The notes beneath the pieces were generated by a model. It was not told the DNA's origin. It did not search any database and saw only the letters and a list, made by a program, of their open reading frames with translations. The position numbers were made by a program, and so were the translations under genes. From a virus, in IMG/VR virus record IMGVR_UViG_3300017960_000001, positions 1-64,000 of that record: DNA of 64,000 nucleotides; one strand, 5' to 3'. Each line of letters starts with the position of its first letter. The first letter of the stretch is position 1. Shown piece after piece: positions 40,070-49,815 of this stretch.

Positions 40070-40525
40070 ATGGCGAAGCCGAGGACCTATTACGACGCAT
40101 TCCGCTTCCGGGCGGAGATCGCGGGCGTGACCGCCGGACACTTCTGGAATGTCGGCCCGTTCAAAATGACCGTGAGCGGGGTCGAGGTTCCGGTGCCGCA
40201 CGGCGCCGTGCTCGAGGACCTTCCCGGTCAGGCGAAAATGCAGCCGTTCACCATCGAGGGACCGTTGTCCGAGTTGGTGGATCTCTACAATCTCTTCAAG
40301 CAGACGGTCGACGTGGCGACCGGCCTCGGAGAGACGGAGCCGAACCTGTATCAGGACATCGACTTCGTGCAGCTGGACCGCGACGGATCCGACCTCGAAA
40401 TCGTCCGGGTTTTCAAAGCCTGGGGTATCGATTACGAGATGACGAAGTTCGACAAAAAGGAGAACGACAAGCGACGGGAACTGCTCGAAATGCGGGGGCA
40501 GTATTTCCAGCGGCTACCCGTCTAA
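40070..40525 (+). CDS. tail tube protein (T4 gp19-like)
   Basis: Encodes 151 residues with GAGGAGGCAACCAACC before the ATG, directly after the sheath. PRTYYDAFRFRAEIAGVTAG, then PFKMTVSGVEVPVPHGAV and IVRVFKAWGIDYEMTKFDKK, follow the phage tube family (ligand strands, then the late AWP/AW segment). Length is typical. It would polymerise into the inner tube. Confidence 0.85.
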   Translation: MAKPRTYYDAFRFRAEIAGVTAGHFWNVGPFKMTVSGVEVPVPHGAVLEDLPGQAKMQPFTIEGPLSELVDLYNLFKQTVDVATGLGETEPNLYQDIDFVQLDRDGSDLEIVRVFKAWGIDYEMTKFDKKENDKRRELLEMRGQYFQRLPV

Positions 40526-40576
40526 CCAACGTCCACCAACTCCCAACGAGGGGCAATCGGCAGAGGGAGGTAACCC

Positions 40577-41380
40577 ATGACCCAAGGCACACTTGCCAGC
40601 GGGCTCGTCGTCGAGTTCCGCGGCACCAAAAACCGCGAGCTTGCAGCGTTCCGCAAAACCCTGGAGGAAAAGGGGCACGCGGTCGCGCTCACCGAGATGC
40701 TGAACGCTTGCACCGAGCAGGTAGTCGACCCCGGGCCGACGAACATTCTCGACGAGGACGGCAAACCAGACTGGTCGAAGGCGTTGTCCGGCGACCGGCT
40801 ACAAGCTGCGATCCTCTTGCGGATCGCGTCGTTCCCAGAGGGGCACAAGTACAAGCTGGACCTGAAGTGTCCGCGGTGTCCCGCGTCGCGTCCGTCGTTC
40901 CCGAAGGTGCTCGACCTGCGCGCGATCCCGAACGGCGATCTTCTGTGGTATCCGATGCCGGAGGAGGCGATCGAGTCGGTGCGGAAAGAGCAGCCGTTCG
41001 TGTGCACCGTCGACGGCAAGATGGTGAGCTTCCTGCTATCCGACGGGCGCATGGAGGCCCAGCTGGAAGAAGTCTCTCGGGGCGACCGGGTCGAGGACGC
41101 GGCGATCGCTCAGGCCCGGCTACGGATCACCGAGGTGGAGGACGTGCACGCGAACGACGTGCACCGGTGGCTCGGTGATCTGACCGTGGCCGAGTACGAG
41201 GTGCTCGAGGATGCAATGGACGCGGTCGAGGGAGGCGTCGACATTGCGATCGAGGCGGTGTGTCCCGAGGGTCACGAATTCCAGGCCGCGGTCCCTTTCG
41301 ACGTGTCGTTCTGGCGGCCGCAAGAGGGGATGCGGAATCGGCGGAAGGAGAGGCTGGCCGCAGCGCGATCTGGGGTGTGA
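40577..41380 (+). CDS. tail assembly chaperone / T4 baseplate gp26-like family
   Basis: Encodes 267 residues with GGGAGGTAACCC. Positioned between tube and tape measure, the slot of tail chaperones. A Cys pair (LKCPRCPASRP, about 99-109) and a late CPEGHEFQAAVPFDVSFWRP block resemble the T4-baseplate/gp26-like family common in myoviruses. The stop TGA overlaps the GTG start of the next small gene, so the two may also act as a frameshift-type pair; no obvious slippery heptamer is visible. Confidence 0.6.
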   Translation: MTQGTLASGLVVEFRGTKNRELAAFRKTLEEKGHAVALTEMLNACTEQVVDPGPTNILDEDGKPDWSKALSGDRLQAAILLRIASFPEGHKYKLDLKCPRCPASRPSFPKVLDLRAIPNGDLLWYPMPEEAIESVRKEQPFVCTVDGKMVSFLLSDGRMEAQLEEVSRGDRVEDAAIAQARLRITEVEDVHANDVHRWLGDLTVAEYEVLEDAMDAVEGGVDIAIEAVCPEGHEFQAAVPFDVSFWRPQEGMRNRRKERLAAARSGV

Positions 41381-41676
41381 ACGAAGCGATCCGGGTCAGC
41401 TGGACCCGGGCCCTAGCGACCGTCGTCGGCGCCGAGCCTCTGTTCGAGTTGTTCGACGAGATGGAGGTCGCAAAGTTGCAGCTGGAACTGTCCTACACCT
41501 CGCCGCTCGGCGGTGGCGGGATCATGAGCTACGCCGAGGCGGGCGAGCTTTCAACGCGGGAGAGTTTCGTAATCCTCGACGTGCTCGCCGACCGGCGGGA
41601 GGCCGAGGCTGACCTGTCCGTGCGACCGTTCGAGTACGTGGTGAAATCGATCGCCAAGATGTTCGGAGGTCGGTAG
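41377..41676 (+). CDS. small second chaperone-type tail protein
   Basis: Encodes 99 residues from a GTG coupled to the previous stop (GTGA). Helical (AIRVSWTRALATVVGAEPLF; DEMEVAKLQLELSYTSP) with a conserved-looking C-terminus (FEYVVKSIAKMFGGR). It is separated from the tape measure by no bases (TAGGTG). By position the partner of the upstream chaperone, binding tape-measure protein before tube assembly. Confidence 0.5.
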   Translation: MNEAIRVSWTRALATVVGAEPLFELFDEMEVAKLQLELSYTSPLGGGGIMSYAEAGELSTRESFVILDVLADRREAEADLSVRPFEYVVKSIAKMFGGR

Positions 41677-44226
41677 GTGGCTAGCTCGTTCAAGACTTTC
41701 TTCGACGTAATCGGCCGCGACCTTGCGACTCCGGTTTTCGCCAAGGTCGGCGCCGGCCTCCGCGCTCTCCAAGGACAATCGGCCGCGGCCCAAAAGACTG
41801 CGATGGGGGCCGGGGCGGCGACGGCCAAAGCTCATAACATGATGGCAAAATCGTTCTCGACCATGGCGGTCGGGGGCGGTTTCCTCAGTGTCGGCCGCGG
41901 GCTGATCGACGCCCTAGGCAGGACCACCGAGATCGCGGGCGAGTTCGGGCTCGGACTCGCGGCCGTCGGTGCCGTCACCCGGGCCACCGCCGACGAGATG
42001 AGGCAGCTCGAGGACGCCGCGATCCAAGCCGGTATCAAAACGCAGTTCTCGCCGGTCGAGGCGATCCAAGGGTTGCAGGACTTGGCGACCGCGGGGCAGG
42101 TTTCCGCCGACGCTATCACGTCCCTGGATCACGTCCTGAACCTCGCGGCTGGGTCGTTGGGGCAAATGACCGTGTCCGAATCGGCGCAGGCTGTGGTGGG
42201 CTCTCTGAACGCCTACGGGATGGGGGCGGAAAAGGCCCGGGTGGTCACCGACAAGCTGCTAAGGATCACGCAGCTGACGAACTTCCAAGCGCGTGACTTT
42301 GCGGTCGGTCTGTCCAAGGCGGCGGCCGCCGGTGCGACGTTCGATCAGAAGATGGACGACGTCCTGATCACGATGGGTCTGATCAGAAACAGGAACATCG
42401 ACGCCTCGGTGGCGGCGACCGCCTACCGAGCTTCGCTACGCCGGCTCGGTGCCCACCAGGGAGCGCAACAAGCTCTCCAAAAGAAGGGCATCGAGGTGTT
42501 CGAGGGCGAGGAGCGGCAGATGCGATCCGCGGTCGACATCATGCTCGACCTCGCCGAGAAAACAAAGACGTGGACCGACGAGGAACGAAACCGGATTGTG
42601 GTGCAGTCCTTCGGCGCTCGCGGGTTGTTCGCGTTCAACGCGATCCAGAAGGCAACCTATACCCGGATGATCCACGGGACCAAGGTCACCCTCGAAGGAC
42701 GCGAGGCGATCGCCGCTCTCCGCGAGGAAATGGAGAACGCCGGGGGCACCGCGGTCGCGTTCAAGAAGAAGCTGCTCGAAACCTACGCCGGCCAGAAAAC
42801 TCTCCTCCGCGGGACACTCGAAACGATTCAGGTCGTGGTCGGCAAGCCGCTCACCAAGTTGCTCGGACCTGTCGTCGGGTTCGTCACCGAGATGCTGAAC
42901 AAGTTCATCAAAGCTTGGCAGGGTCTACCCGAGCCTGTGCAGAAAGCGGTGATCGGTTTCGTGGGGATCGTCGGTGTCGTGTCCGCGATCGCCGGCGGGT
43001 TCCTCATCCTCCACGGCATCATGAACCTGCTCGGGATTTCGTTCACCGGGTTGGCGATCACGATCGGCAAGGTGCTGCTACTCGCGGGCCCGTTGGTGCT
43101 GGCGATCTCGGCCCTCGGCCTCGGCGCCGGCGGCATCATTCGAACGCTACAAAAGAACCTCGGCGGGTTGGGGGAATCCTGGGATTCAATGGCGGACAAG
43201 GCGAAGCTCGGAATGCAGGGAGTGATCGAGCTATTGCGGACCGGCGCGCTCGCAGAGGACACCTTGAAGAAGCTCGGCGAGGACCGCAACAAGGGGGTGG
43301 CGAAGTTCCTCGAAATGATGACCGGTGTAATAGGGAAAGCGAAGGCGTTTTTCAAAGGAGTTAAGGAGGGTTACGACTCCGCTCTCGCCGGACTACAGGA
43401 ACCGTGGAACCGACTGAAACAGGCGATCGAAAGTGTGTTCGGCCGGTGGTTCGACCTCACCGGTCAAGGCACCAAGTCGGTGGACGGCTGGGCGGCGAAG
43501 GGGCGCAAATTCGGAGGGGTGATCGCCGGTGCAACCGAGGGCGTGCTCGAACTGGCTACGCACATGATCGAGCTTGGCGGGCAGATTCAGGAGGCAATGG
43601 CCGACGTCACGATGGAGGACATCATAGCCGGCGCGCAGGAGTTGTTCGAACTACTGAAGCAGATCGCGTCCGCGTTGGGGACGATCGCCTCTGGTGTGAA
43701 CAAAACCGCCTCGGTGCTCGGCGGCGGCGGTGGCGAACTACGATCCGCGTTGCTCGGCGACGCCTCGGAGATGTCGCTTCAGCAGATGCACCAAGCGATC
43801 GATTTCGCGGCGACGCAGGGCGACGCGCCGCAGGTCCGCGAGGCGTGGCGGACGCAGGTCAAGGCCCTCGAATTGATGAAGCAAACCCGGGGGTTCGGCG
43901 CCGGCGAAGCTGGCGAACAGCGATACCGCAAGGCCCTCGAATCTGTGTTCCGACGTCAGGCCGCGGCGGGCTACATGATCGCCACCGGCGACGTGGAGAA
44001 AGGCACCCGGGCGCAGGACACGGTGACGCAGCTTGTCGACATGATGCTCGCCCGCCAGGCTCAGTTCTACGCGCAGCAATTGAAACGCCCTCTGAAAATC
44101 GATTTGAAGGTGGGCACCCGCGAGCTTGGAAACATCGTCACCGACCTGCAAGAGGAGGTGATCGAGGAAGGGCTCGCCGGCGGTGCGGCCGGGACGCCAG
44201 CACCGGCGCCGGCGGGAGGTCAGTAG
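41677..44226 (+). CDS. tape measure protein
   Basis: Encodes 849 residues from GTG right after the previous stop. Residues 80-270 match the TP901-type minor tail/tape measure domain ([80 protein letters not shown]). Two hydrophobic segments around 425-490 ([40 protein letters not shown]) may insert in the membrane during infection. The C-terminal third is helical with Ala/Pro-rich end. Tape length implies a medium tail. Confidence 0.9.
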   Translation: MASSFKTFFDVIGRDLATPVFAKVGAGLRALQGQSAAAQKTAMGAGAATAKAHNMMAKSFSTMAVGGGFLSVGRGLIDALGRTTEIAGEFGLGLAAVGAVTRATADEMRQLEDAAIQAGIKTQFSPVEAIQGLQDLATAGQVSADAITSLDHVLNLAAGSLGQMTVSESAQAVVGSLNAYGMGAEKARVVTDKLLRITQLTNFQARDFAVGLSKAAAAGATFDQKMDDVLITMGLIRNRNIDASVAATAYRASLRRLGAHQGAQQALQKKGIEVFEGEERQMRSAVDIMLDLAEKTKTWTDEERNRIVVQSFGARGLFAFNAIQKATYTRMIHGTKVTLEGREAIAALREEMENAGGTAVAFKKKLLETYAGQKTLLRGTLETIQVVVGKPLTKLLGPVVGFVTEMLNKFIKAWQGLPEPVQKAVIGFVGIVGVVSAIAGGFLILHGIMNLLGISFTGLAITIGKVLLLAGPLVLAISALGLGAGGIIRTLQKNLGGLGESWDSMADKAKLGMQGVIELLRTGALAEDTLKKLGEDRNKGVAKFLEMMTGVIGKAKAFFKGVKEGYDSALAGLQEPWNRLKQAIESVFGRWFDLTGQGTKSVDGWAAKGRKFGGVIAGATEGVLELATHMIELGGQIQEAMADVTMEDIIAGAQELFELLKQIASALGTIASGVNKTASVLGGGGGELRSALLGDASEMSLQQMHQAIDFAATQGDAPQVREAWRTQVKALELMKQTRGFGAGEAGEQRYRKALESVFRRQAAAGYMIATGDVEKGTRAQDTVTQLVDMMLARQAQFYAQQLKRPLKIDLKVGTRELGNIVTDLQEEVIEEGLAGGAAGTPAPAPAGGQ

Positions 44227-44229
44227 GCT

Positions 44230-44787
44230 ATGCCGGACCCCAAATTTTATAAGCGATACAAGACCGGCGACGAGGCTTGGCTGGTCGATACCGAGGGGCT
44301 GTCCGGGGTGCGGTTCCCGTGGCCGCCGAAGGTGTCAGGGCAGACGGGAGCGAACTACGAAGAGGCGGCGCCGATCGGGGGGGCCTCGGCGCACCTCGAC
44401 TTCGGCCACACCGGCAATCGGGTGGTGAACCTCGAGGCGACCTACAACCGGATCCACCTCGCACACGCTCGGCCGAACGGCAAACCCCTGACCCCGACCG
44501 AGGCGACGCAGGTTATCCTCGACCATTGGTCATATTTCGAGGCGGTGATGGTGCCCTACGAGTTGCCCGACGGATTCACCGGGGGCGAGGCGCCGTTGCT
44601 GGTGTTGACCGTTCCCGGTGTCGTCGAGATGTACTGCCGGCTCGTTTCTCTCAGCTGGGACGTGATTCGAAAAGATCCGCGGGGGCGGATCGTGCACATG
44701 GTTTTTCGGCTGCAATTCAAGGAGGATCCGCAGGTGAGGTTCACCACGCAGAGCATCCTCGAACGCGGCATCGTGAGCAGGGCGTAG
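44230..44787 (+). CDS. baseplate/tail tip protein next to tape measure
   Basis: Encodes 185 residues, three bases after the tape measure. FPWPPKVSGQTGANYEEAAP, then a beta-rich end (VVEMYCRLVSLSWDVIRKDP; GRIVHMVFRLQFKEDP). The order tape measure, this gene, LysM protein, gpD-like protein follows contractile-tail operons (PBSX/T4-like), where the gene in this slot is a baseplate component. Precise family uncertain. Confidence 0.5.
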   Translation: MPDPKFYKRYKTGDEAWLVDTEGLSGVRFPWPPKVSGQTGANYEEAAPIGGASAHLDFGHTGNRVVNLEATYNRIHLAHARPNGKPLTPTEATQVILDHWSYFEAVMVPYELPDGFTGGEAPLLVLTVPGVVEMYCRLVSLSWDVIRKDPRGRIVHMVFRLQFKEDPQVRFTTQSILERGIVSRA

Positions 44788-44790
44788 GCG

Positions 44791-45165
44791 ATGGCATTCC
44801 GAACGGACAGCAGGTTTCGCAATAGCTACGAGACGATCGACGACGACGGGCTCACGTTCGTCGCGGAGGCGGACCCGTTCGAGTACGAGGACCTCCCCGA
44901 CAACGCGGTGCACCAAGTCGCAGAGGGCGAGACGTGGCACTCGATCGCGGGCGACCGGTTCGCGGCGTTGCTGCGTCAGCCGGAGGCGGCCCGGTTCAGC
45001 CAGCGGTTGAAACCCTCCGGGTTGTTCTGGATCATCATGGACTTCCAACCGGTGCCCTACCTCGACCCGTACACCCCGCCGGCACCCGGCACCGAGCTTT
45101 TCGTGCCGTCGGTCCGCACGGTGATCGAGCGCATCTTTGATTCCGACCGACAAAGGCTGGCGTAA
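44791..45165 (+). CDS. LysM-type baseplate protein (XkdP/gp53-like)
   Basis: Encodes 124 residues, starting three bases after the upstream gene. A LysM-like segment is visible: HQVAEGETWHSIAGDRFAAL, then LFWIIMDFQPVPYLDPYTPP and PGTELFVPSV, with the usual start-helix-strand pattern. LysM proteins between tape measure and hub help baseplate docking or bind peptidoglycan. The ATG of the next gene overlaps its stop (TAATG). Confidence 0.7.
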   Translation: MAFRTDSRFRNSYETIDDDGLTFVAEADPFEYEDLPDNAVHQVAEGETWHSIAGDRFAALLRQPEAARFSQRLKPSGLFWIIMDFQPVPYLDPYTPPAPGTELFVPSVRTVIERIFDSDRQRLA

Positions 45166-46544
45166 TGGGTAGCGGCCCCGTCATCTGGCTGTCGTTGATC
45201 CAATCCGACGAGGGCGGGGACGAAACGCTCGAGCTGGTACAGGACCGGCTCGAATCCTTCACCTTCATCGACCGCGACCGGGGCAAGGATGTGTGCGAGC
45301 TTCGGTTCCGCGATCGGGACATGGCGCTGCTCGACAACCCCGCTTTCCGCAAGGGACAGAAGCTCGCGGTGACGTGGGGTTGGCCGGACAACATCGCCAC
45401 CCCGCGACGGATGATCGTGAAGCGCACAAAGGAAGTGAACCTCGTCAAGCTGCTCGACGAGTCCGTGCTGCTCGACCGCTCTCGGAAGTCCCGGGTGTGG
45501 CACGATGTCTACGACTCTGATGTGGTCTACCAGATTGCCGAGGAGAACGGCTACGAGGGGATTCTGGCGGACGTACTCCAAACGTTTGTCATCCGTCACG
45601 CGATCACGCAGGAGGGCACAGACGCCGCCCTGCTCAACCAGCTGGCGCGTCGCAACGGGTTCGTCTGGTACATCGACGCAGCCGGGCTCCATTTCCACCC
45701 TCGGCGGTGGGGCGTCGAACCGACTCACTTCTTCACCTACGTGAACGCGCCCGGGCTCGGCGACGTGCTCTCGCCGCCGGTGATTCAGGGGAATGTGCAG
45801 GACGTCTCGAAGATCCGGGTGGTCGCGCGGGACCCGATCACCAAGGAAACCGTCGAGGCCGAGGTCGGCGCCACCACCGACGACGAAACCCTCGGCGACT
45901 ACCTCGAACACTACTACTCGCTCGGCGACGACGAGGAGATCGGCGACCCCGACAACCCGGACGGGCGACGGCAAGCGAGGGCGTCGTCGAAGGAAACGAT
46001 CAACATCGGCCTCGCCACGCAGGAGGAGGTGTCGAACGAGGCCGCGGCCCGGTATTTCGAGACGGCTCAGGGACGGTACAAAATGGAGGTGACGCTGCGC
46101 GGTAACCCGCAGGTCGGGGCGAAGCAGCTGCACTATTTCAAGCTTCCGTCCGAGGCTTTCACCGGGCTATACTACTGCACCGAGGCGCGCACCGAAATCA
46201 CTCCCGGTAGCTACAAAATCATGGGGAAATACAGGAAGGACGCGCTCGGAAAGTTGGCGGCGAAGAAGGTCCTCTCGGTCGGCCGGAAGAAGAACAAGAA
46301 ACCGGCCGACGTTCCGCTCGACGAGAACGGTCAACCGGCGGACACGTCGTCCCTCGAAAAGATGCTGACGTGGGGAGAGGAGAACGGGCAACCTGTGCCG
46401 AAGTGGCAATACAAAGACAAGTCGGGGACGTCGGTCGGTAGCAGTACAGCGGTCACCGCGGCCGAATGGTCGGCGCTACCGGCGAACCAACGCGACGACC
46501 TGATCAGCAAGTCCGCGGGCGGGCTCGTCCTGCCGGGAGAATAG
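45165..46544 (+). CDS. baseplate hub protein, gpD/XkdQ-like
   Basis: Encodes 459 residues. WLSLIQSDEGGDETLELVQD, then FTFIDRDRGKDVCELRFRDR and DAALLNQLARRNGFVWYIDA, are the typical blocks of phage late-control gene D/T4 gp27-like hub proteins. The middle holds an acidic region, and the C-terminus a Lys-rich low-complexity segment (KKVLSVGRKKNKKPADVP). It would form the trimeric hub binding the spike (next gene). Coupled to both neighbours. Confidence 0.8.
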   Translation: MGSGPVIWLSLIQSDEGGDETLELVQDRLESFTFIDRDRGKDVCELRFRDRDMALLDNPAFRKGQKLAVTWGWPDNIATPRRMIVKRTKEVNLVKLLDESVLLDRSRKSRVWHDVYDSDVVYQIAEENGYEGILADVLQTFVIRHAITQEGTDAALLNQLARRNGFVWYIDAAGLHFHPRRWGVEPTHFFTYVNAPGLGDVLSPPVIQGNVQDVSKIRVVARDPITKETVEAEVGATTDDETLGDYLEHYYSLGDDEEIGDPDNPDGRRQARASSKETINIGLATQEEVSNEAAARYFETAQGRYKMEVTLRGNPQVGAKQLHYFKLPSEAFTGLYYCTEARTEITPGSYKIMGKYRKDALGKLAAKKVLSVGRKKNKKPADVPLDENGQPADTSSLEKMLTWGEENGQPVPKWQYKDKSGTSVGSSTAVTAAEWSALPANQRDDLISKSAGGLVLPGE

Positions 46545-46547
46545 GCG

Positions 46548-47135
46548 ATGGAGCTTCCTCACTGGGGCCCCTACATGGGGACGATCCTGAAGCGGGAGAA
46601 TGACCCGGACGACGACCCGGCGACCACCTTCGCCGAGGACGATTTGATCGGCCGGATCAAGGTCAGCATCCCGGGGTGGATCGAGGAGACAGCCTGGGCC
46701 CAGCCGCTCGGATGGGGCGGGTCTGCACAATTCGGGATCAACGCGGTTCCGCCGATCGGTGCAGACGTGGCGGTGTTCTTCCCGAACGGCAAGATCGACC
46801 GGCCGCTTTGGATCGCCGGGCCGCCCGGACGGGGCGAGGTGTTTCCTGAGTTCGTCCACCCGGACGTGATGGTGATGGGGACCGAGAGCTTCCGGTTCGT
46901 GCACGACCAACGCGAGGGCCAGCGGTTCGCCGCGTTGCGGGTAATCAAAACGATCGGCGACGCCGAGGAGGCCGTCGTCGAGGTGCTGTTCAATATTGAG
47001 GAAAACGGTCTACGGGTGTTCTGCGAGTCGGCGCTCGGGCTCGAAAGTGGGAGCCTGATCAACGCCGACGCCAACGGCGGGGACATCCAGATTCGAGGTC
47101 GGAAAGTGCTGCCGAGCAGCAAGCCGATCCAATGA
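46548..47135 (+). CDS. baseplate spike protein, gpV/gp5 OB-fold type
   Basis: Encodes 195 residues. An OB-fold start, YMGTILKRENDPDDD...LIGRIKVSIPGWIEE, followed by WAQPLGWGGSAQFGINAVPP and IGADVAVFFPNGKIDRPLWI, matches the Phage_base_V/VgrG N-terminal domain. The C-terminal beta repeats (EEAVVEVLFNIEENGLRVFC) likely form the short triangular spike. It punctures the cell envelope with the hub protein upstream. No enzymatic domain visible. Confidence 0.8.
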   Translation: MELPHWGPYMGTILKRENDPDDDPATTFAEDDLIGRIKVSIPGWIEETAWAQPLGWGGSAQFGINAVPPIGADVAVFFPNGKIDRPLWIAGPPGRGEVFPEFVHPDVMVMGTESFRFVHDQREGQRFAALRVIKTIGDAEEAVVEVLFNIEENGLRVFCESALGLESGSLINADANGGDIQIRGRKVLPSSKPIQ

Positions 47136-47144
47136 GGTAGCGAC

Positions 47145-47924
47145 GTGCCAGTGTGGGCCCCCAGCGGTGACGTGATCTGCTTCCCGGTGCCGGACATCCC
47201 GAGCACCGACGACCTCTGCTTCCCGGGCGGGTTCTGCCTGTCCCACGTGTGGAACGGGATCAATCAGATTCCGAGCGCGGCCGACGTGTGGCTGCAATTC
47301 TACTCGCAGATCGGGCCGGCGATGTCATTCCTGGCTCCGTTCTTCAACGTGCTCGACACGTGCCTCGCAATCTTCCGCTGCGTGCAGGCGGTGCCCGACG
47401 CGATCACGAATCTCGACCCCACCGAGTTGTTCCAGTGTGTCCCCGAGCTTGTCGAAAAAATCAACGATCTGCTCGGGTTGATTCCCCAACTCTCGATCCC
47501 GCGAATGGTGAAACGGATCCTCGAAGGGTTGGCGACTCTGCTCCGGGCGGTCGCGTCGGACCTGCAATACATCCAACAGCAACTAGCCAGAATCGCAGAC
47601 CAAATCGATCGGGCCGCGGACCTCAACGACGTGACTATGTCGGGGTTCCTCAGCTGCGCCGAGTCGACGGTGAACGACACCACGTTGAGCACCGCCGAGG
47701 CGTTGAAGGGGATCGGCCGGATCATCCTCCTCTGCAACCTGCTAATTTCTCTGTTCGGCGGCCCAGAGATCCCGTGCTTCTCGTCGTTGTTGGAGGACCT
47801 CGACGTGCTCGACACGGTGATCGATGCGTTGCTATTGCTGGCGAATTTGATCGACGAGATCGCCGACATGATACCGGACCCGCAGCTGGCGATCACGTTG
47901 CTGCTCGAAAGTCAGGAGTGCTAG
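47145..47924 (+). CDS. Cys-rich hydrophobic helical baseplate-region protein
   Basis: Encodes 259 residues from GTG. Rich in Leu/Ile helices (AMSFLAPFFNVLDTCLAIFR; IGRIILLCNLLISLFGGPEI; IDALLLLANLIDEIADMIPD) with about ten Cys spread along the chain. No membrane prediction is certain, but at least two segments could span a membrane. Its place between spike and gp25-like genes suggests a baseplate or membrane-interacting role. Family not recognised. Confidence 0.5.
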   Translation: MPVWAPSGDVICFPVPDIPSTDDLCFPGGFCLSHVWNGINQIPSAADVWLQFYSQIGPAMSFLAPFFNVLDTCLAIFRCVQAVPDAITNLDPTELFQCVPELVEKINDLLGLIPQLSIPRMVKRILEGLATLLRAVASDLQYIQQQLARIADQIDRAADLNDVTMSGFLSCAESTVNDTTLSTAEALKGIGRIILLCNLLISLFGGPEIPCFSSLLEDLDVLDTVIDALLLLANLIDEIADMIPDPQLAITLLLESQEC

Positions 47925-48302
47925 ATGTCAAGTGACCGACACGGATTCGGGATCGCGGTTCCGCTGACCGTCGGGTCGACCGACCTGATCCTCGTCCGCG
48001 GCAACGACCTGCTCGCGTCGGCGGTGCTCATGTCGCTGTCGATCCACCGGGGCGAGCTACGCTACGACACCACAAAGGGATCGCGGCTCCGCGAGTTGAA
48101 GCACAGGCACTTCCCGGGGACCACCGGCGACGCCGTGGCGACCTCGCTTGTGTCCGAGGTGCTGACCCGCGAGGAACCGGCGATCCAAGTGTCGCCGGCC
48201 GAGGTCGACCGGGACAAGGACGAGTTCAAGGTCTTGGTGTCCTACACCGAAAAAAGCTATGATGGGGCAGACTCGCGTCGCACCGTAACCTTGGAGGTTT
48301 AG
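47925..48302 (+). CDS. baseplate wedge protein, gp25/gpW-like
   Basis: Encodes 125 residues with CAGGAG before the ATG. SIHRGELRYDTTKGSRLREL carries the conserved gp25 core, followed by a late strand (EFKVLVSYTEKSYD). Usual length. gp25-like proteins form the sheath-baseplate interface with a gpJ-like partner, which indeed follows immediately. Confidence 0.8.
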   Translation: MSSDRHGFGIAVPLTVGSTDLILVRGNDLLASAVLMSLSIHRGELRYDTTKGSRLRELKHRHFPGTTGDAVATSLVSEVLTREEPAIQVSPAEVDRDKDEFKVLVSYTEKSYDGADSRRTVTLEV

Positions 48303-48303
48303 C

Positions 48304-49815
48304 ATGGCCGCACCCGCGATCGACTACGACCGCACCGCCCGGGACTTCGACAGTCTCGACGATCGGCTGTGGGATCTCATGTTGTCGGTGTTTCCCAACC
48401 TGACCGACCGCGACCGCAACAACACTCTCAACCTGCTACGGTGGGCCTTCTCGGACGCCGGCAACAACAACGACTATTACATGAGCAGGTTGTTCCGTCA
48501 GGCATTCGTGCCGACCTGCACCGAGCGAAAATGGATGCAGATCCTGGGTCGCCGGACCGGGTACGAGTTGGGCGGCGTCGGGGCGGCGTCGGTGGACCTC
48601 ACCATAACGCTTCAGAATGGCCCCCTCGCCGGCGATGTGACGATCCCGGCCGGTACATTGATCCGAACGAAGGACGCGACTGCGCCGGTGATAGGAGAGC
48701 TTCAGGCGGACGTGGTGATCACCGCGGGCTCGACCTCGGCGACCGGCAGCTGGCGCCACGCGCAGAGCCGAACGTACACCGCGACGTCGAACGGGCTCGC
48801 CGATCAGGAGTTCTACCTGCCGGAGGGATCCTACATCGACGGGTCGGCCGCTTTCTCGACGGTGCTCGGCGCATGGGAGGAGCAGGACACGCTGGCCTTC
48901 TCGTCCGGCATCGATCGGGACTTCACGATCCGGGTCGACCAGAACGATCGCGCCACCGTCCGCACCGGCGACGGGGTTAACGGGGCGATCCCTCAGGCTG
49001 GCAGCTTCACCATCTCCTACGAGATTGGAGGGGGCGAGGCCGGCAACGTCGACCCGGGCTCGCTCGAGCGCATGCCGTCCGGGTTCACCGATTCCTTCGG
49101 GACGACCGCGGTGCTGACCGTCACCAACGCCGAGGCGGCCGACGGCGGGACGGCGCGCGAGACTGTGAACGCGGCGCGGATCCAGATTCCGCTGACCAAC
49201 ACGGCGGCGAGAACGTCGACCACCCGCGAGGACTTCGAGGTTCACGCGCTGGAAATCGTCGGGGTCGCCCGGGCGCTCATGTTGACCGCCGACGAGGCGA
49301 GCTTCGTCCCCGAAAACGAGGGCCGGCTGTACGTCGTCCCGACCGGCGGCGGCACCCCGTCCTCTGACCTACTCGCTCTGGTCGAAACGGCGGTGACGGA
49401 AACCTACCCACCGCCCCCGACGTTCGAGACTCTCGTCGTCGCTCCGACCTACCTCGACATCGACGTGGTCGCGTGGATCTGGCTGGCCGAGGGCTACTCC
49501 GCGGCGGCGGTCAAGGCATCGATCGAGGCGAACCTCGAGGCGTGGTTCTCTCCGCTCGACACCGACGGATCGCCAAACGCCAACGTCGACTTCGGCTACA
49601 ACTTCAAGGACGCCGACGGGGCGCCCTCCGGCGAGGTTCCGTGGTCGGACATCTTCAACGAGGTGCGCGATACGACCGGGGTGAGGAAGGTGGGCGCCGG
49701 CGCCGACGACTTCACCCTCAACGGCGCGCGAGCGGACGTGTCGATCGCAAACCATGAGTTCCCGCGGCTCGGCACGGTGACGATCTACAACGGGGAAACC
49801 GGGACGGTGATCTAA
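48304..49815 (+). CDS. baseplate protein J-like
   Basis: Encodes 503 residues, starting one base after the gp25 stop. LVVAPTYLDIDVVAWIWLAE and AVKASIEANLEAWFSPLDTD with VPWSDIFNEVRDTTGVRKV form the conserved C-terminal Baseplate_J block. The N-terminal portion holds LNLLRWAFSDAGNNNDYYMS. The middle has a large beta region (DVTIPAGTLIRTKDATAPVI). It would be a wedge subunit connected to gp25 and to the gpI-like protein. Confidence 0.85.
   Translation: MAAPAIDYDRTARDFDSLDDRLWDLMLSVFPNLTDRDRNNTLNLLRWAFSDAGNNNDYYMSRLFRQAFVPTCTERKWMQILGRRTGYELGGVGAASVDLTITLQNGPLAGDVTIPAGTLIRTKDATAPVIGELQADVVITAGSTSATGSWRHAQSRTYTATSNGLADQEFYLPEGSYIDGSAAFSTVLGAWEEQDTLAFSSGIDRDFTIRVDQNDRATVRTGDGVNGAIPQAGSFTISYEIGGGEAGNVDPGSLERMPSGFTDSFGTTAVLTVTNAEAADGGTARETVNAARIQIPLTNTAARTSTTREDFEVHALEIVGVARALMLTADEASFVPENEGRLYVVPTGGGTPSSDLLALVETAVTETYPPPPTFETLVVAPTYLDIDVVAWIWLAEGYSAAAVKASIEANLEAWFSPLDTDGSPNANVDFGYNFKDADGAPSGEVPWSDIFNEVRDTTGVRKVGAGADDFTLNGARADVSIANHEFPRLGTVTIYNGETGTVI

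Noticed and set aside
41360-41390. Programmed frameshift site between the chaperone genes
   Set aside because: No slippery heptamer is seen; the GTGA overlap explains the start of the second gene.
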